DNA from: Isoetes taiwanensis
Taxonomy: Eukaryota; Streptophyta; Lycopodiopsida; Isoetales; Isoetaceae
Assembly (NCBI GenBank): GCA_021234155.1
Contig: JAJEKV010000072.1
Location: 861,918 to 925,917 of the forward strand
Length of the DNA stretch: 64,000 nt
Direction: 5' to 3'
Shown: positions 22,301-32,167 of the stretch, piece after piece
How positions within the stretch are numbered: position 1 is the stretch's first letter
Layout of the letters: every line of letters begins with the position of its first letter
Made by a program: the position numbers and the translations under genes
The notes under the pieces: model-generated
The model's input: the letters and a program-made list of their open reading frames with translations, nothing else
What the model was told of the DNA's origin: nothing
The model's database searches: none

Positions 22301-23247
22301 GTAAGGGAGTCATTTTTATAAGGGATCTTTTTGATGCTAATGGAATTATACCTTTTGACAGGTCCACTTTGGTTAATGAAGGAGTGCAGACCAGGACCCT
22401 CTATGATAATGTTCTTAATGCCATCATGAATAATTACTGGACTCATGAGGATAACTCTTGGCTAAATGAAGGAAAGGAAGGTTATGCTGTTAGAAGAGCA
22501 TACAAGTATCTCATGAGGGGAGAAGGAGTTACTATTCATATAAAATGGGATGTTCAGCCGGAAAGATGCATCAAGAATCTGAATTTCATGTGGAAAAGTC
22601 CCATTAACCCAAAGATTAAGTCATTCATCTGGCAACTTTGGCATAGAGCCTTGGCTACTAACTCGAAAAAATATAAATTATCTATGGCCAGTTCTGATAT
22701 CTGTGAAAGATGTCTTGGAGCAAAAGAGGATGAAAATCATCTTTTTAGAGGATGTCTTTGGTCAAAATGGATTTTAGAGCTTGCCTCGGGAATTCTGGGA
22801 TATGATCTCATTCATCTAAGTGAGAAGGATTTTTTCATGCCAGAGAATCCCAAGGATTGGAGAATCTTTGTCCTCCTATGGAGGATATGGAAGGGCAGGA
22901 ATTCTTTTATCTTTAATGGTGAAATTGTTCCTCCCGAAGGAATAATCAAACAGTTCCAATTTGATGTTAAGTGGATTCAAGAGATTAATGGATGACTTCA
23001 TTATTGCAGGTACTCTATTTCTGCTGGTGCGCAAACTCAAGTGGAGGAAGATGGACCTGAATGCGAACAACGAATGGATCAGAACTACAATATAAGGAGA
23101 GAGCTAATTTGCCAAGCAAAGGATAGCAGAGGCAGGTTCAACATGGCCAAGGCAAAAGCATGCATGTGCGTTTACTGCACATTCCACGAGAAGACGAAGG
23201 GGAGGGCAAGGAAGACCAGGAACTATCACCTGAGATCCTATCACTGA
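19338..23247 (+). pseudogene. LINE ORF2: endonuclease, reverse transcriptase, Cys-rich tail
   Basis: Order of domains: APE-type endonuclease from 19338 (ITWNLQGINN, FIQEHKI, GGDFNM, with TISDHYPP after a frameshift near 19910); reverse transcriptase (GKTPGPDGLPAEFF at about 20700; LKLDITKAFD; RGVKQGCPLAPFLF; catalytic FADD at about 21420); thumb and connection from 21442; zf-RVT-like Cys/His segment (CERCLGAKEDENHLFRGC); and a C-terminal tail (RRELICQAKDSRGRFNM, then ACMCVYCTFH and KTRNYHLRS) ending at 23247. At least five frame changes or stops (about 19910, 20808, 20933, 21144, 21409) plus a stop at 22993 disable it. The last piece stays open and is matched by the minus-strand copy. Confidence 0.85.
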
Positions 23248-23540
23248 ACAATCAATCTATCTATTCTGATGACGGAGACTTTCTTTAGCAAGATAATTTT
23301 AATATTTAGTTTGTCCTAAACTAAACAAGTTTTAGGATGATCCCTGTTTTCTAAATCTGGATGTTTTCGGATCTCCTTTCTTTTTTTAGGGTTCCTTCTC
23401 CCTTGAAAAAGAAGTTTTTGTAAATCCTTTTTTAAAATATATATAGCAGTCTTCAAAAAAAAAAGGAAATTAGGAAGGGTTTCCACACAAGGAGGAAAAT
23501 AGGAAGGGTTTCCACACAAGGAGGAAAATAGGTAGGGTTT

Positions 23541-24640
23541 TCACATGCACCATGAGATATGATTAACTAAGAAATTGAGATCCCAAAGGGCACATTGCAT
23601 ATGATTAACTAAGGAATTGAGACCCCAAAGGGCACAAGTAGAGATTGCAAAAAGTCGCCTCCAAGCTTGTGGAAAAGTAGCGTGCGACTCTTCAAAAGTG
23701 ATTCGGATTCGACAACACAATTTGATAGAATCTCTATACAAACTAGGCCCAGAGTAGAGATATCGTGTGGAAATGCATAACTGTTTTTGGAAAAATGAGT
23801 GTCCATGGAAAAATGATTTATGCGACAGAAAGCTATAGATTGAAAATAGTTTGTCATAGAAATGACCCAAATATTAAGTTGCCCACATCCAAAGCACCAT
23901 ATCACAACTAATTTCTACGGAACGCACATCCAAAGCACCATATCACAACAAATTTCTACAAGAATGCACTAAATCCTATAAAAATATGTTTAGTATCAAA
24001 CATTTCTCTATTTTTTGAGCTATTATTAACTGGAGTTTTTACTACATTAGAGGATAAAACAAATTCCCAAATTGTTGGAAAGGTAAACCAAGATTGTACT
24101 ATTCTGGGACAAATGACAATAGATCATGAAGCTGACAAGCTTATGTGTTCCTTCTGTTCTCTAACCACAGCCATGTAGTATAAGTATAGATCCTACAGAT
24201 TTAATGATCCTTAAAAAACACAAATATTACAGCTTGTAATCCTGCGAGTTTAATGATCCTTAAAAACACAAATATTATAGCTTGTAATTCACTAGAAAAT
24301 GCTTGTGCATATTTAGTGATCCTTCACAAATATTACAACTTGTACACTAGAAAGAGCACAACATTTTGGTTTAATCTGACCTATCCTGCTAAGCTATGGC
24401 ACGATAGTAAAATGGACCTGCTTAACACAACCACACACAACCATTAATTCCTTATGTGATGTCATTATGCAACAAATAAGAACTTCTCGTTTTAATGTAA
24501 CCAGTTCCATTATCATCCAAACTATACATTCTATTGAAACATATTTTCAATTTGCTACAGCTAAATGTACAATGAAAGATGATTAACAAACAAGATATAT
24601 AGCTGCTCTCTTTCTAGTTGGCTCTAACCTATCAAGTGCT
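23541..24640. repeat. Intergenic with three short tandem duplications
   Basis: No gene seen. Duplicated units: about 44 bp containing ATATGATTAACTAAGAAATT (23556-23637), about 45 bp containing CACATCCAAAGCACCATATC (23884-23960), and about 53 bp containing TTTAATGATCCTTAAAAA-CACAAATATTA (24200-24345, two copies plus a degraded third). Confidence 0.7.
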
Positions 24641-24642
24641 GT

Positions 24643-25301
24643 TCAATTTGTATCTTTGACATTGCAAGTTAAGAGTGCCTTTCCTACTATGATTGCCCAG
24701 ATGTACAATTCATGAACTGCAACTACTTTTGATATTTCTTCCACTAACCTTTTCTCGATAACTGTCTTGTCTATTTCATGAGGCATGCTCTCCATTAAAC
24801 CCTCAACAATGTCTCTTACCATTTTAACTGTAGTACCAAAAACAAGCACGGAGAATAGCAAGGCACGGAATAGGTCAATTTATCTTCAAATCAGGACGGT
24901 ATTATATGACATCCTTCAGAATTTTCTACTGTTTTATAACATCCTTCAGAATTTTTTATGATGAGATCGATGATCACAATATCTTCACTATTGTGTTGTC
25001 CATGCAAATGGCTTAACAAAGGAACTTCAATGTCAGAGGTAGCTACATCACTTCCATGGTCTTCATGATCATGACTGTGGGCATGATCTTCATGATCACG
25101 ATGATAATATTTATGACCACGATTGTGATCATCATCATGATCATGATCATGACCACCAGTGTGACCAATTTCTTTGTTGGTGTAGAACATGCCTTCACTT
25201 CTTCTGAAAGACTGCTTGCACAAGGAAGTCCATATACTGTACCACTGTTTATGCCAGCAGTATCCTGACGTTCTACCAATCCTTGTGACTTGCACATACA
25301 T
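24643..25301 (-). pseudogene. CDF zinc transporter (MTP1-like) pseudogene
   Basis: The minus strand encodes a histidine-rich loop (repeated HDHDHD and HAHSHDHEDHG, then VPLLSHLHG), and after a gap the last membrane and cytosolic part: [55 protein letters not shown]. These phrases match plant MTP1/ZAT-type vacuolar Zn2+/H+ antiporters of the cation diffusion facilitator family. Most transmembrane segments are missing, a YRPDLKIN* stretch (family: YKPEWKIID) carries a stop, and the frame shifts before LFSVLVF. It is therefore a decayed fragment. A LINE inserted at 25331 lies just upstream of its 5' side. Confidence 0.75.
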
Positions 25302-25330
25302 CTTGACTTACTAAGAATATAGATACAATT

Positions 25331-26496
25331 TTTTTTTATTTTTTTTTTAAAGAGTGAAGCTTTTTAGTCATTAATTATGGAAAATAAATAAACATAGAGT
25401 TCAGATCAAAAATGTGATCATCATAATAGGAATTGAGATAAGAAAACCTCAATTCAAAAATAGCATGTAATTTAGGATTTAAACCTTATGCATGAAAGAG
25501 TTTTCATGTACATAAGATTTAAAACTAAATGTTATAAAATCCATTCAAAATTGCCTTCTGTGAAATTGCCTTCTGTTCAGTTGTAAAAAAGAACTCTTGT
25601 AAAAACCCTCCATACAAGGCCGGGTTGCTCCTTCAGGCAGGTAAGACTTAAAGATATAGTTTGAGAAGCAACTGCAGATACCAAAGAGCCAGAACTGAAT
25701 AATAACCTGTATAAAGAGGAGCCAACAGAGGTAAGACAAAAAGGTATCAGAATTCATAAGTGTCCAGGAAATGGAAGTAGTCTCGGAATTGAGGCTGCAG
25801 AATGGGTCTACCATTGTTTCCCCAGTTAAATAACTCGATCAACCTGTCTGAGTTACAAGTGGACATGAGGTGGATCATGGTGCCATAACAATCTGCTCTA
25901 CCCCTATGGTAATAGTAGCATTCTCTGTAAAACTCGAACTGTTGATCTGTCATGTTTGCACTATTATTTTCCAAGAACCAAAAGAGAATGAACATGAGAT
26001 ATGTTTCCTTGCAAAATTCACTGCCCCATGTGATTTCCTTCTGCTGGATCTGCTGCATACCTTGGATTAATCTTCCCCTTACTGATCTAGTCCATTGATT
26101 GTAATCCCAAATTCTATGAACAGACAATTTCCTTGGATGTTGATATTTGGAGACTTCAGCATCATCCAGGTCAAGATTGAGCTTGACTTTACAATTCCTC
26201 AGATAATCTAGCATGAACAGATTTAGGATTAGGCAATGCTTGATTACAAAAGAGTTTAAAAAAACCATAAGATCCTGAGAATTTCCCAATAGATAACCAG
26301 CTATTATCAATTTGTGAGTCACCATTTTTATGTTTATAAGCAGTAACAGTCAGCTCAATGTCATAAATGACCTGCAATTTAATCCAGAATGTAGAAATGG
26401 TATGCCCCCCATGCAAACATCTATTTCTATGTTTCCAAATATTCCACAAAGCTATGAAAGAAATAGAGTTTTTAAATTTATTATCAGATATAAGAA
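25331..26496 (-). mobile_element. 5'-truncated LINE with 15-bp target duplication
   Basis: The T-run at about 25331-25348 is the poly-A tail of a minus-strand element. Perfect direct repeats AATATAGATACAATT flank it at 25316-25330 and 26497-26511. The 5' part encodes ALWNIWKHRNRCLHGG, the segment after the zf-RVT domain of L1-type ORF2. A frameshift leads into a 192-codon frame (26325-25747) that I do not recognise otherwise (KYQHPRKLSVHRIWDYNQWT...). Because it lies inside the duplication boundaries I read it as the C-terminal tail of this LINE's ORF2. The family differs from copies 1 and 2. Confidence 0.85.
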
Positions 26497-26511
26497 AATA
26501 TAGATACAATT

Positions 26512-27192
26512 GAGCTCATCTATTCAAAGTCTTAATGTTAGAAAATAGAGAATGGAAGAAACCAGCATATATAAAACTTTACTGCCACTAATTCATGCAA
26601 ATTAAAACCTTATCTCCCTGCTTTAGATTTTAGCTTTTACCAACAAAATCTGATTACATCTATTATGTTTAATCGTGTTCACAAAGTATTAAACCACGCA
26701 AGCATGGTCTGTATACAACCCAAAAAACTTGTTTATGCCATAGTCATAACTAATAGCATTCTACTGCATCTGTCATATGCATATTAAAGGTAGCATCAGA
26801 TCTATCAAGACACCTTAACCATTTAGATCTGAAAATACAATCAAACCTAGATATGGTCGCTTCCAATACTAGTAGGTGGACCTCGATCCATAGCACTTCA
26901 CGTTCCAGCATAATATACGGTACAAATATGTATAATATACTGCCACGTCACTTGTACATGTCGCTGTGATGATATGTACTTAGAACCGTAAAGGGCTGCA
27001 CCCTAGGGGGCAACTTCCTAGGTTGCACATATCTTTAAATGTGCATTTAACCCCTTTGCCACATGGCAAAACCCCACATGACCTTTTAGCCCTAACCCCC
27101 TAACCCTAACAGGTTCATTCAAAGGAACCAAAAGGGAAACCCTAAACCTTTTCCATTTTCGCATTCCAGCTTCCTTGAGCCATTCTGACCAT
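26512..27192. promoter_or_regulatory. Intergenic; telo-box motif before a candidate first exon
   Basis: No gene to about 27000. From 27080 the sequence becomes G+C richer and carries CCCTAACCCCCTAACCCTAA (27089 onward) and AAACCCTAAACC (27137-27148), the plant telo-box found in promoters of growth and translation genes. It sits about 50 bp before the candidate start codon at 27193, in a leader position. The promoter role is inference. Confidence 0.35.
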
Positions 27193-27324
27193 ATGCTAGT
27201 GCTATTTCGCATTGCCAGGCGCCGCCAAGCCGGCCTTGCACAACAGATCTCTCAGATTCAGTCGCCTTCAACCCGAACAGAAGCATGGACGCTTTCTGAG
27301 GAGGTGGAGCAAGCCAGGGCTCAG
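27193..27324 (+). CDS. Candidate first exon, possible mitochondrial presequence
   Basis: A 44-codon open segment from ATG at 27193 to a CAG|GTAAAT donor at 27324/27325. It begins MLVLFRIARRRQAGLAQQIS, Arg-rich and amphipathic without acids for the first 29 residues, as in mitochondrial presequences, and turns acidic afterwards (LSEEVEQARAQ). Base composition is higher in G+C than the surroundings. No following exon was identified, so this could be an orphaned first exon. The product is unknown. Confidence 0.3.
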
Positions 27325-27470
27325 GTAAATAGCAATTCTATTGTGTGATGCCGACTTTCAGTCCGGCAAAGAGCTAGATTAGCATGTTAGTTTAGCCTTA
27401 GAGGCCTTATAGATTCTGAGATCACAAGCCCTAACAAAGGAACCTAACCATGTATGTTTAGGTAGATAGA

Positions 27471-27519
27471 ATAGAATAGAATAGTTTTTTTAACGTCCAC
27501 GGAGACCAATAGGTCATGA
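27471..27519 (-). mobile_element. SINE (family B) 3' scrap with 18-bp target duplication
   Basis: A 49-bp insert between perfect direct repeats TATGTTTAGGTAGATAGA (27453-27470 and 27520-27537). Read on the minus strand it ends GGACGTTAAAAAAACTATTC with a (TATTC)n tail, about 85% like the 3' end at 50391-50440. The duplication and 5' truncation show it is a complete retrotransposition event that copied only the extreme 3' end. Confidence 0.8.
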
Positions 27520-27539
27520 TATGTTTAGGTAGATAGATT

Positions 27540-28411
27540 AGATGTTATTCTATATTTACTTCTATGGATGATGACGCTCTATTCTATGCGCACTCTTGTG
27601 TATTGGGAAAGGGGGTAGAGACCCTAAAAGCCTTAGTAGTTGATGTATCTAGATAGCCTCATTAATTCTCAACTAATGCAGCCTATGTATAAGAGCCCGC
27701 CTTGTTGTGGGTGGCAAGGCTAGACCAGCAGATAAAGGGGACTTGTCCTATTGCAGATTGATCCCTCTGGTGTGTGAAGCCTACCAAGGATCTCAGCAGG
27801 CTAGGCCTGATCACAAGGCACCCAAAATTAAAACACAACATGGTTTTTTCTATGGTTGTGAAAACCATTCTACAAAACTAATGGGCGTTTTGGGGTTAAT
27901 TTCATTAAAACCCATATGTGACTAAACTAGTTGGTCTTCTTATAAGGTCTGTTAAAATGGTATTACGTCATGGTGATTGTTCTAGTGTTTGTGACAGTGG
28001 TATTATATGTTGGTATGTGGATGCGGTACATTATATTGTTTTAAGGGTACGGTTTGTCCATGTGGTATAATGTGAAGTTGGTAATCCACTAATGGCTTCT
28101 AATCTAAAGCGTTTCAATTAATGCATAAAAGGCATGACGCCCTTTCCACTCAAAGTGTATTTGTTAAGAATGATAAACCACTAAACAATTTCTAGTGTTA
28201 AGCTTCTTAAGTTACTGCATAGAAAGAATGACAATCTTTTCACCGAAGACCTAATAGTTTCTTCAATCATACAAGCAATGGTGATGATGACAAATCACTA
28301 CGTTTCTATGATCCAAAGCACTTTTGGTTAATGAATGAAAACAAGAGCAGTCTTATTGATTATATATGTATGCATTTGTTCTATGACTACATAGTTTCTT
28401 GACATTTATGC
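27540..28411. other. No identifiable gene
   Basis: About 870 bp of non-coding sequence, including a G+C-richer stretch at 27690-27800 with no protein family features on either strand. Confidence 0.3.
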
Positions 28412-28915
28412 CTAGTGGTCAAGACTCTTAACCATAAATGTTTTTAGTTTCATAGGCCTAATGGTCAAGACTATTAACCACAAAGGTTTTTCACGTCCAA
28501 GCATTTAAGATTGATGAAAACAAGTAGTTAAAATATAGTAGTCTACTACTGGTTAAGACTATTAACTATAAACATTTTTCACGTCTATATGCCTATTGGT
28601 TAAGATCATTAACCATAAATGTTATTCATGTCCATATGACTAGTGGTTAAGACTATTTATCATAAATGTTTTTCATGTCCAAGCACTTAAAATTAGACTA
28701 CAAGAAGCAGTTAAAATGTAGTGGTCTCGTAGTGGTTAAGATTATTAACTATAAATATTTTTCACGTCTATATACCTAGTAGTTAGGACTATCAAGCATA
28801 CATGTTTTTTACATCCAAGCATTTAATATTAGACTACAAAAAGCAGTTAGAATATAGTGGTTTCCTAGTGGTTAAGATTATTAACTATGAATATTTTTCA
28901 CGTCATTTAAGCTTC
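28412..28915. repeat. Tandem array with nested unit and palindromic core
   Basis: Eight subunits share CCTAGTGGTTAAGACTATTA-ACCATAAATG-TTTTTCACGTC. Subunits alternate between about 47-50 bp and about 86 bp, where the longer ones add CCAAGCATTTAA...GCAGTTA, giving a higher-order period near 185 bp. Each core contains the inverted repeat TGGTTAA/TTAACCA. Confidence 0.8.
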
Positions 28916-28946
28916 TCCTCCACTGTTTCGTAACATTTTAAAATAG

Positions 28947-29660
28947 TTTTTTTTTTTTTTTTTGAAGAACTGTGTCATCAATATATTAAAAGAATGGTAA
29001 TGTTACAAAGCAAGTGAGGAGGAAGGAGAACTGCCCCAAAGGGACAGCGATACCTCGACACTCCACAATAAACTCACAGAAAAACTGCAACTCTACTGCT
29101 GTACAAACTGACCATCACCATCTACAACACGCAAGAAGTCCCGCCAAATGGCAAACTTCCACTCTACTAATCCCGGGAACACCAGAAAGCTTTGAAATAG
29201 CTTGTACCTGAGTCGAGGAATCAGAGAGGCTGCAGGCTGTTGAATCCCTTGAAAGATCCACAACCGCCGCCGCTTCCAAATCAGCCACACCAACCAAGCC
29301 ACACACGATGCAAAGCTTCTTTCGGCGCAAGAGCTGCCAAGCACCGGGATACACATGAAGCGGCAATGGCGGCTAGTCAATCTCACGAAACAGCCCTAAC
29401 CCAATCCCCAAAGCCTACAAATGAGGGCATAAAACCAGACAATGCTCCACGGTCTCACGATGAAGGCCACAACAAGGGCAGAGAGGGCTCACACCCGGCC
29501 TAAACCGACTCACAAGGGCATTCATTCCGTCTACAAATGCACCACCGCCACGAAGCACCCTAACCTTCGGTGGGGGAAGTGAGCTCCATGTCCACGTCCA
29601 AATCGAGCGCCATCGAGAACCCGGAAGCTGCAGAGACCACTTGCCTGAAGGGGGTAGTGG
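28947..29660 (-). mobile_element. 5'-truncated LINE fragment with target duplication
   Basis: A T-run (28947-28963) is the poly-A tail of a minus-strand element. Direct repeats TTAAAATAG (28938-28946 and 29661-29669, each followed by T's) flank it. The minus strand reads CPCCGLHRETVEHCLVLCPH, the zf-RVT motif of plant L1 ORF2, followed after a frame change by WLVWLIWKRRRLWIFQG. Its G+C content is higher than in copies 1-3, so it belongs to another LINE lineage. Confidence 0.85.
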
Positions 29661-29674
29661 TTAAAATAGTTTTT

Positions 29675-30249
29675 AACCACTACCACATTTTGTTTAAAGC
29701 ATTTGTGTTCACATGTCCTTCTTTAATGGCTTACAACTGGTAACCACAACTACTTTGCCAAGTAAAGATAGACTGATTTCAAAAATTAATGCATAAAAGG
29801 CTACAATAAATATTACATTGAATATGTAGCATAATAACAGGGGGTTTTCTTTGTGTTTTTGTACGTTTTTCACAAAGGTTTTCCTAAGATTTCATGGCGT
29901 ATTCGAATGGATGTACTAATGCGTACATCTAGAGTGCACCATTTCTTAGTCGTTGATTTAGCTTTTTTTTTTCAATGGTCCAACATCCAAGGGCTCACAA
30001 TAAAAGCCCTCTTTTTATTTTAGGGGCTGCACATGCAAGCCTCGTGCATAGCATTTTAGGGCACGAAACAGGGCTTGCAAATCTGCAACAACAGGGATTA
30101 CTGAAGGTGGGATATGCACGCCATATCTGGATGTGGTTTACTTTTGCTACTGTAAGCATCTTGGCCGCAGCTCTAGCTCTTGTTTTGCATTAGTACGTGA
30201 ATCAGAAAAATAAAAGCCTTTTATATTTTTCCTAGTATTCGTCCTACTA
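29675..30249. other. No secure gene; one small plus-strand ORF
   Basis: Mostly non-coding. The frame 29975-30193 (72 codons) ends in a plausible membrane helix (MWFTFATVSILAAALALVLH), which could be the last exon of a membrane protein. I cannot assign it. Confidence 0.2.
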
Positions 30250-30414
30250 TCATGTAGACAAGAAGGTCAACGTCCAGGCTTCAATAGTCGTTTTGCATGA
30301 ATTAAAAGATGACTTTGATCTGACAATTGGAGCTGAAGTCGAGCTTGCAAGGAATCTTGCAATCTGCATTGTTACCTTTAGGAGCAGGAGAAGTGACAGG
30401 AGGATTTTCAAATG

Positions 30415-30908
30415 GTCATCATAAGGGTTCAGTCTGAATGGGACGGAAAGAAAATTCTTATAAAGACGCTTTCTCAGTCTGGGTATGTCGAGTTCATAGG
30501 TAAGGATGTTCAATCTATGTATTTCGTGCAGGTTGCAAGACCAACGGACCATATATCTCTGCTCGAATCTGCCAAGTTCTGTAAGGCCAGAAAAGTTTGT
30601 TGGAATGGATCCTGTGAGCCTATTGTGGCCAACAAAGAATTGCTTCAAATTGGCAGCTGCCATGCCCGCAGGAATTCTCCCTGTAAGTCCAAATCCAGAT
30701 CATCCAGATTAGGGAAGGAAACATTTGGAATTGGGCCAGAGAAGTTGTTTCTCCGAAGCCAAAGCTGGGCAAGCAATGGCATGCCTTCTAGAAACGAAAT
30801 ATTACCCACAAATGCATTATTGGAGTCAGGCCTGTCACTTGCCAAAATGATGGGTGTGCTGAAGTATGCTCTGCATTTCAGCTTGATGTTCATGACCGAT
30901 CTTGTCAT
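30415..30908 (-). pseudogene. LRR receptor kinase ectodomain fragment (TMK-like)
   Basis: Two overlapping minus-strand frames read as leucine-rich repeats: FLEGMPLLAQLWLRRNNFSG followed by PIPNVSFPNLDDLDL, then, after a frame change near 30660, NLKQFFVGHNRLTGSIPTNF followed by SGLTELG. The order and the 'LxQLWLxxNxFSGPIP' phrasing resemble the ectodomain of TMK-type receptor-like kinases. No signal peptide, membrane helix or kinase domain follows; the sequence after GLTELG is not LRR-like. This is a gene fragment, not a working receptor. Confidence 0.6.
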
Positions 30909-30914
30909 TATAAA

Positions 30915-31171
30915 TTAATGCCCTGTGAGCAGAATTGCAAAGCCCTTGTGATGCGAGGGGAAATGGATAGGCATTGTGTGACAGCCTGCTCCATGAAGTT
31001 AGTTAGTTGTCCCTTTGTACCGACAGGCTGCATGGCAATGTTGCCCCAGAGTGCCAAAAACAGCATTGTGTTGATGCGATGCGGAGGCACCTTTTTCTAC
31101 TGCTACAAATAGTTCAGAAGCAAGAGATGATGGTTGAAGATCAAGGACAGCATCTTTCTCTTCTCGACAAG
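30915..31171 (+). pseudogene. TRAF-type zinc finger fragment
   Basis: Reads PCEQNCKALVMRGEMDRHC, then VTACSMKLVSCPFVPTGC. The spacing C-x3-C..R..M..H..C....V.C.F...GC is that of TRAF-type zinc fingers. A frameshift near 31045 shifts to ECQKQHCVDAMRRHLFLLLQ, which continues the family pattern with a helical segment to a GACAAG|GTTAGC donor at 31171/31172. It starts within a few bases of the divergent LRR fragment, so this is unlikely to be a native gene context. The frameshift indicates a pseudogene. Confidence 0.55.
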
Positions 31172-31591
31172 GTTAGCTTATTTGCTTTGACAGTTTTATT
31201 GAAGTAAAAATGACAGCAAGTCATAAGTTATTTTATGAGTATGAGAAGGCTCAGAATTGTATCTGTGGTGAACCATGACTTCCAAGCGAGTAATAGTATT
31301 TTGGCAGCTTAAGAGAGTGAACACGGCTGGAGTAGTAGATGCATAAAGCGTAAGCCCAGAATTATATGCATAGCCTCTGAAAGCAATTAAAGCATGTTTA
31401 AATGGTTTAGGAATAACCATCTCATAAAGGATTCAGCATTGAACCTCTTGTTTAGCTAGTGGGTTTCATGACCTTGAGGTAAATGATTGGGAGACTTGAT
31501 GTTTTATTAAGAAGTTATCATTCACAGTTGTAGAACACAGGTCATAGCACATCATTCATTGCCTTGAATACTTGTGTGTGCATTGTAGACT

Positions 31592-32167
31592 TTTAATGCT
31601 ATGCCTTGTCGGAATGTAGTATCGTGGTCTGCAATGATTTCAGCATATGGTAAACATGGTCAACGTAGGAAAGCTGTTGGGCTACTGAATCAAATGGAAT
31701 GTGAAGGGCTTAAGCCCAACAGGATCACAATGATTACTGTCCTTAATGCGTTATCAACATCAGAGCTCTTGAATTCAGGTAAGCTTATCCATGCTTGCAT
31801 CATTAACAGTGTTGTTTCCTGGAATACAATGCTTGCAACTTATGTCACTGGGCTTTGGAGTGAAGGGATTGCATTATTTTATCTAATGAAGCATGAAAAT
31901 GTAGTTTATGACAAATACACGCTTGTTACAGTTTGTGGAGCATGCGAAGATCCAGCTTTTTTTGCTCATGGGAAACTTATCCATGCCTGTGTAAATAAAG
32001 AAGGACTAAATAAAGGACTGATGGTGTAGTTGGAAAAGCTATTATCAATATGTATGGCAAGTGTGGTAACGTAGAGCAAGCATACAGACTGTTCAATCAG
32101 GCTCCTCACAAGGATGCAAGCTTGTGGACCATCCCTGCAATTCTTGCATTATGCACTTGCAGATGAT
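31592..32167 (+). pseudogene. PPR protein fragment
   Basis: FNAMPCRNVVSWSAMISAYG, LNQMECEGLKPNRITMITVL and SGKLIHACI are PLS-class PPR motifs of the same sort as the gene at 13.2 kb. An internal deletion joins HACIIN directly to SVVSWNTMLATYV, the frame stops at 32029, and a shifted frame continues IINMYGKCGNVEQAYRLFNQ until a stop at 32167. Only three to four motifs remain, with no N- or C-terminal domains. Confidence 0.75.

Larger units (their letters stand above)
18280..23464 (+). mobile_element. L1-type LINE, copy 1, with 13-bp target duplication
   Basis: The element runs from 18280 to a 10-A tail ending at 23464. It is flanked by perfect direct repeats GGAAATTAGGAAG at 18267-18279 and 23465-23477. 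It holds an ORF1 and an endonuclease-RT ORF2 and is related to the minus-strand copy at 43.3-47 kb. The element has no 5' leader, and the first in-frame ATGs lie in the flanking repeat, so it is probably slightly 5'-truncated. Stops and frameshifts in ORF2 make it inactive. Confidence 0.9.

Noticed and set aside
25043..25297. ORFs rich in Met/Ile/Val on both strands
   Set aside because: Out-of-frame readings of the His/Asp-rich loop of the zinc-transporter pseudogene.
27085..27110. Interstitial telomere
   Set aside because: Only two to three imperfect CCCTAA units; a promoter telo-box is the simpler reading.
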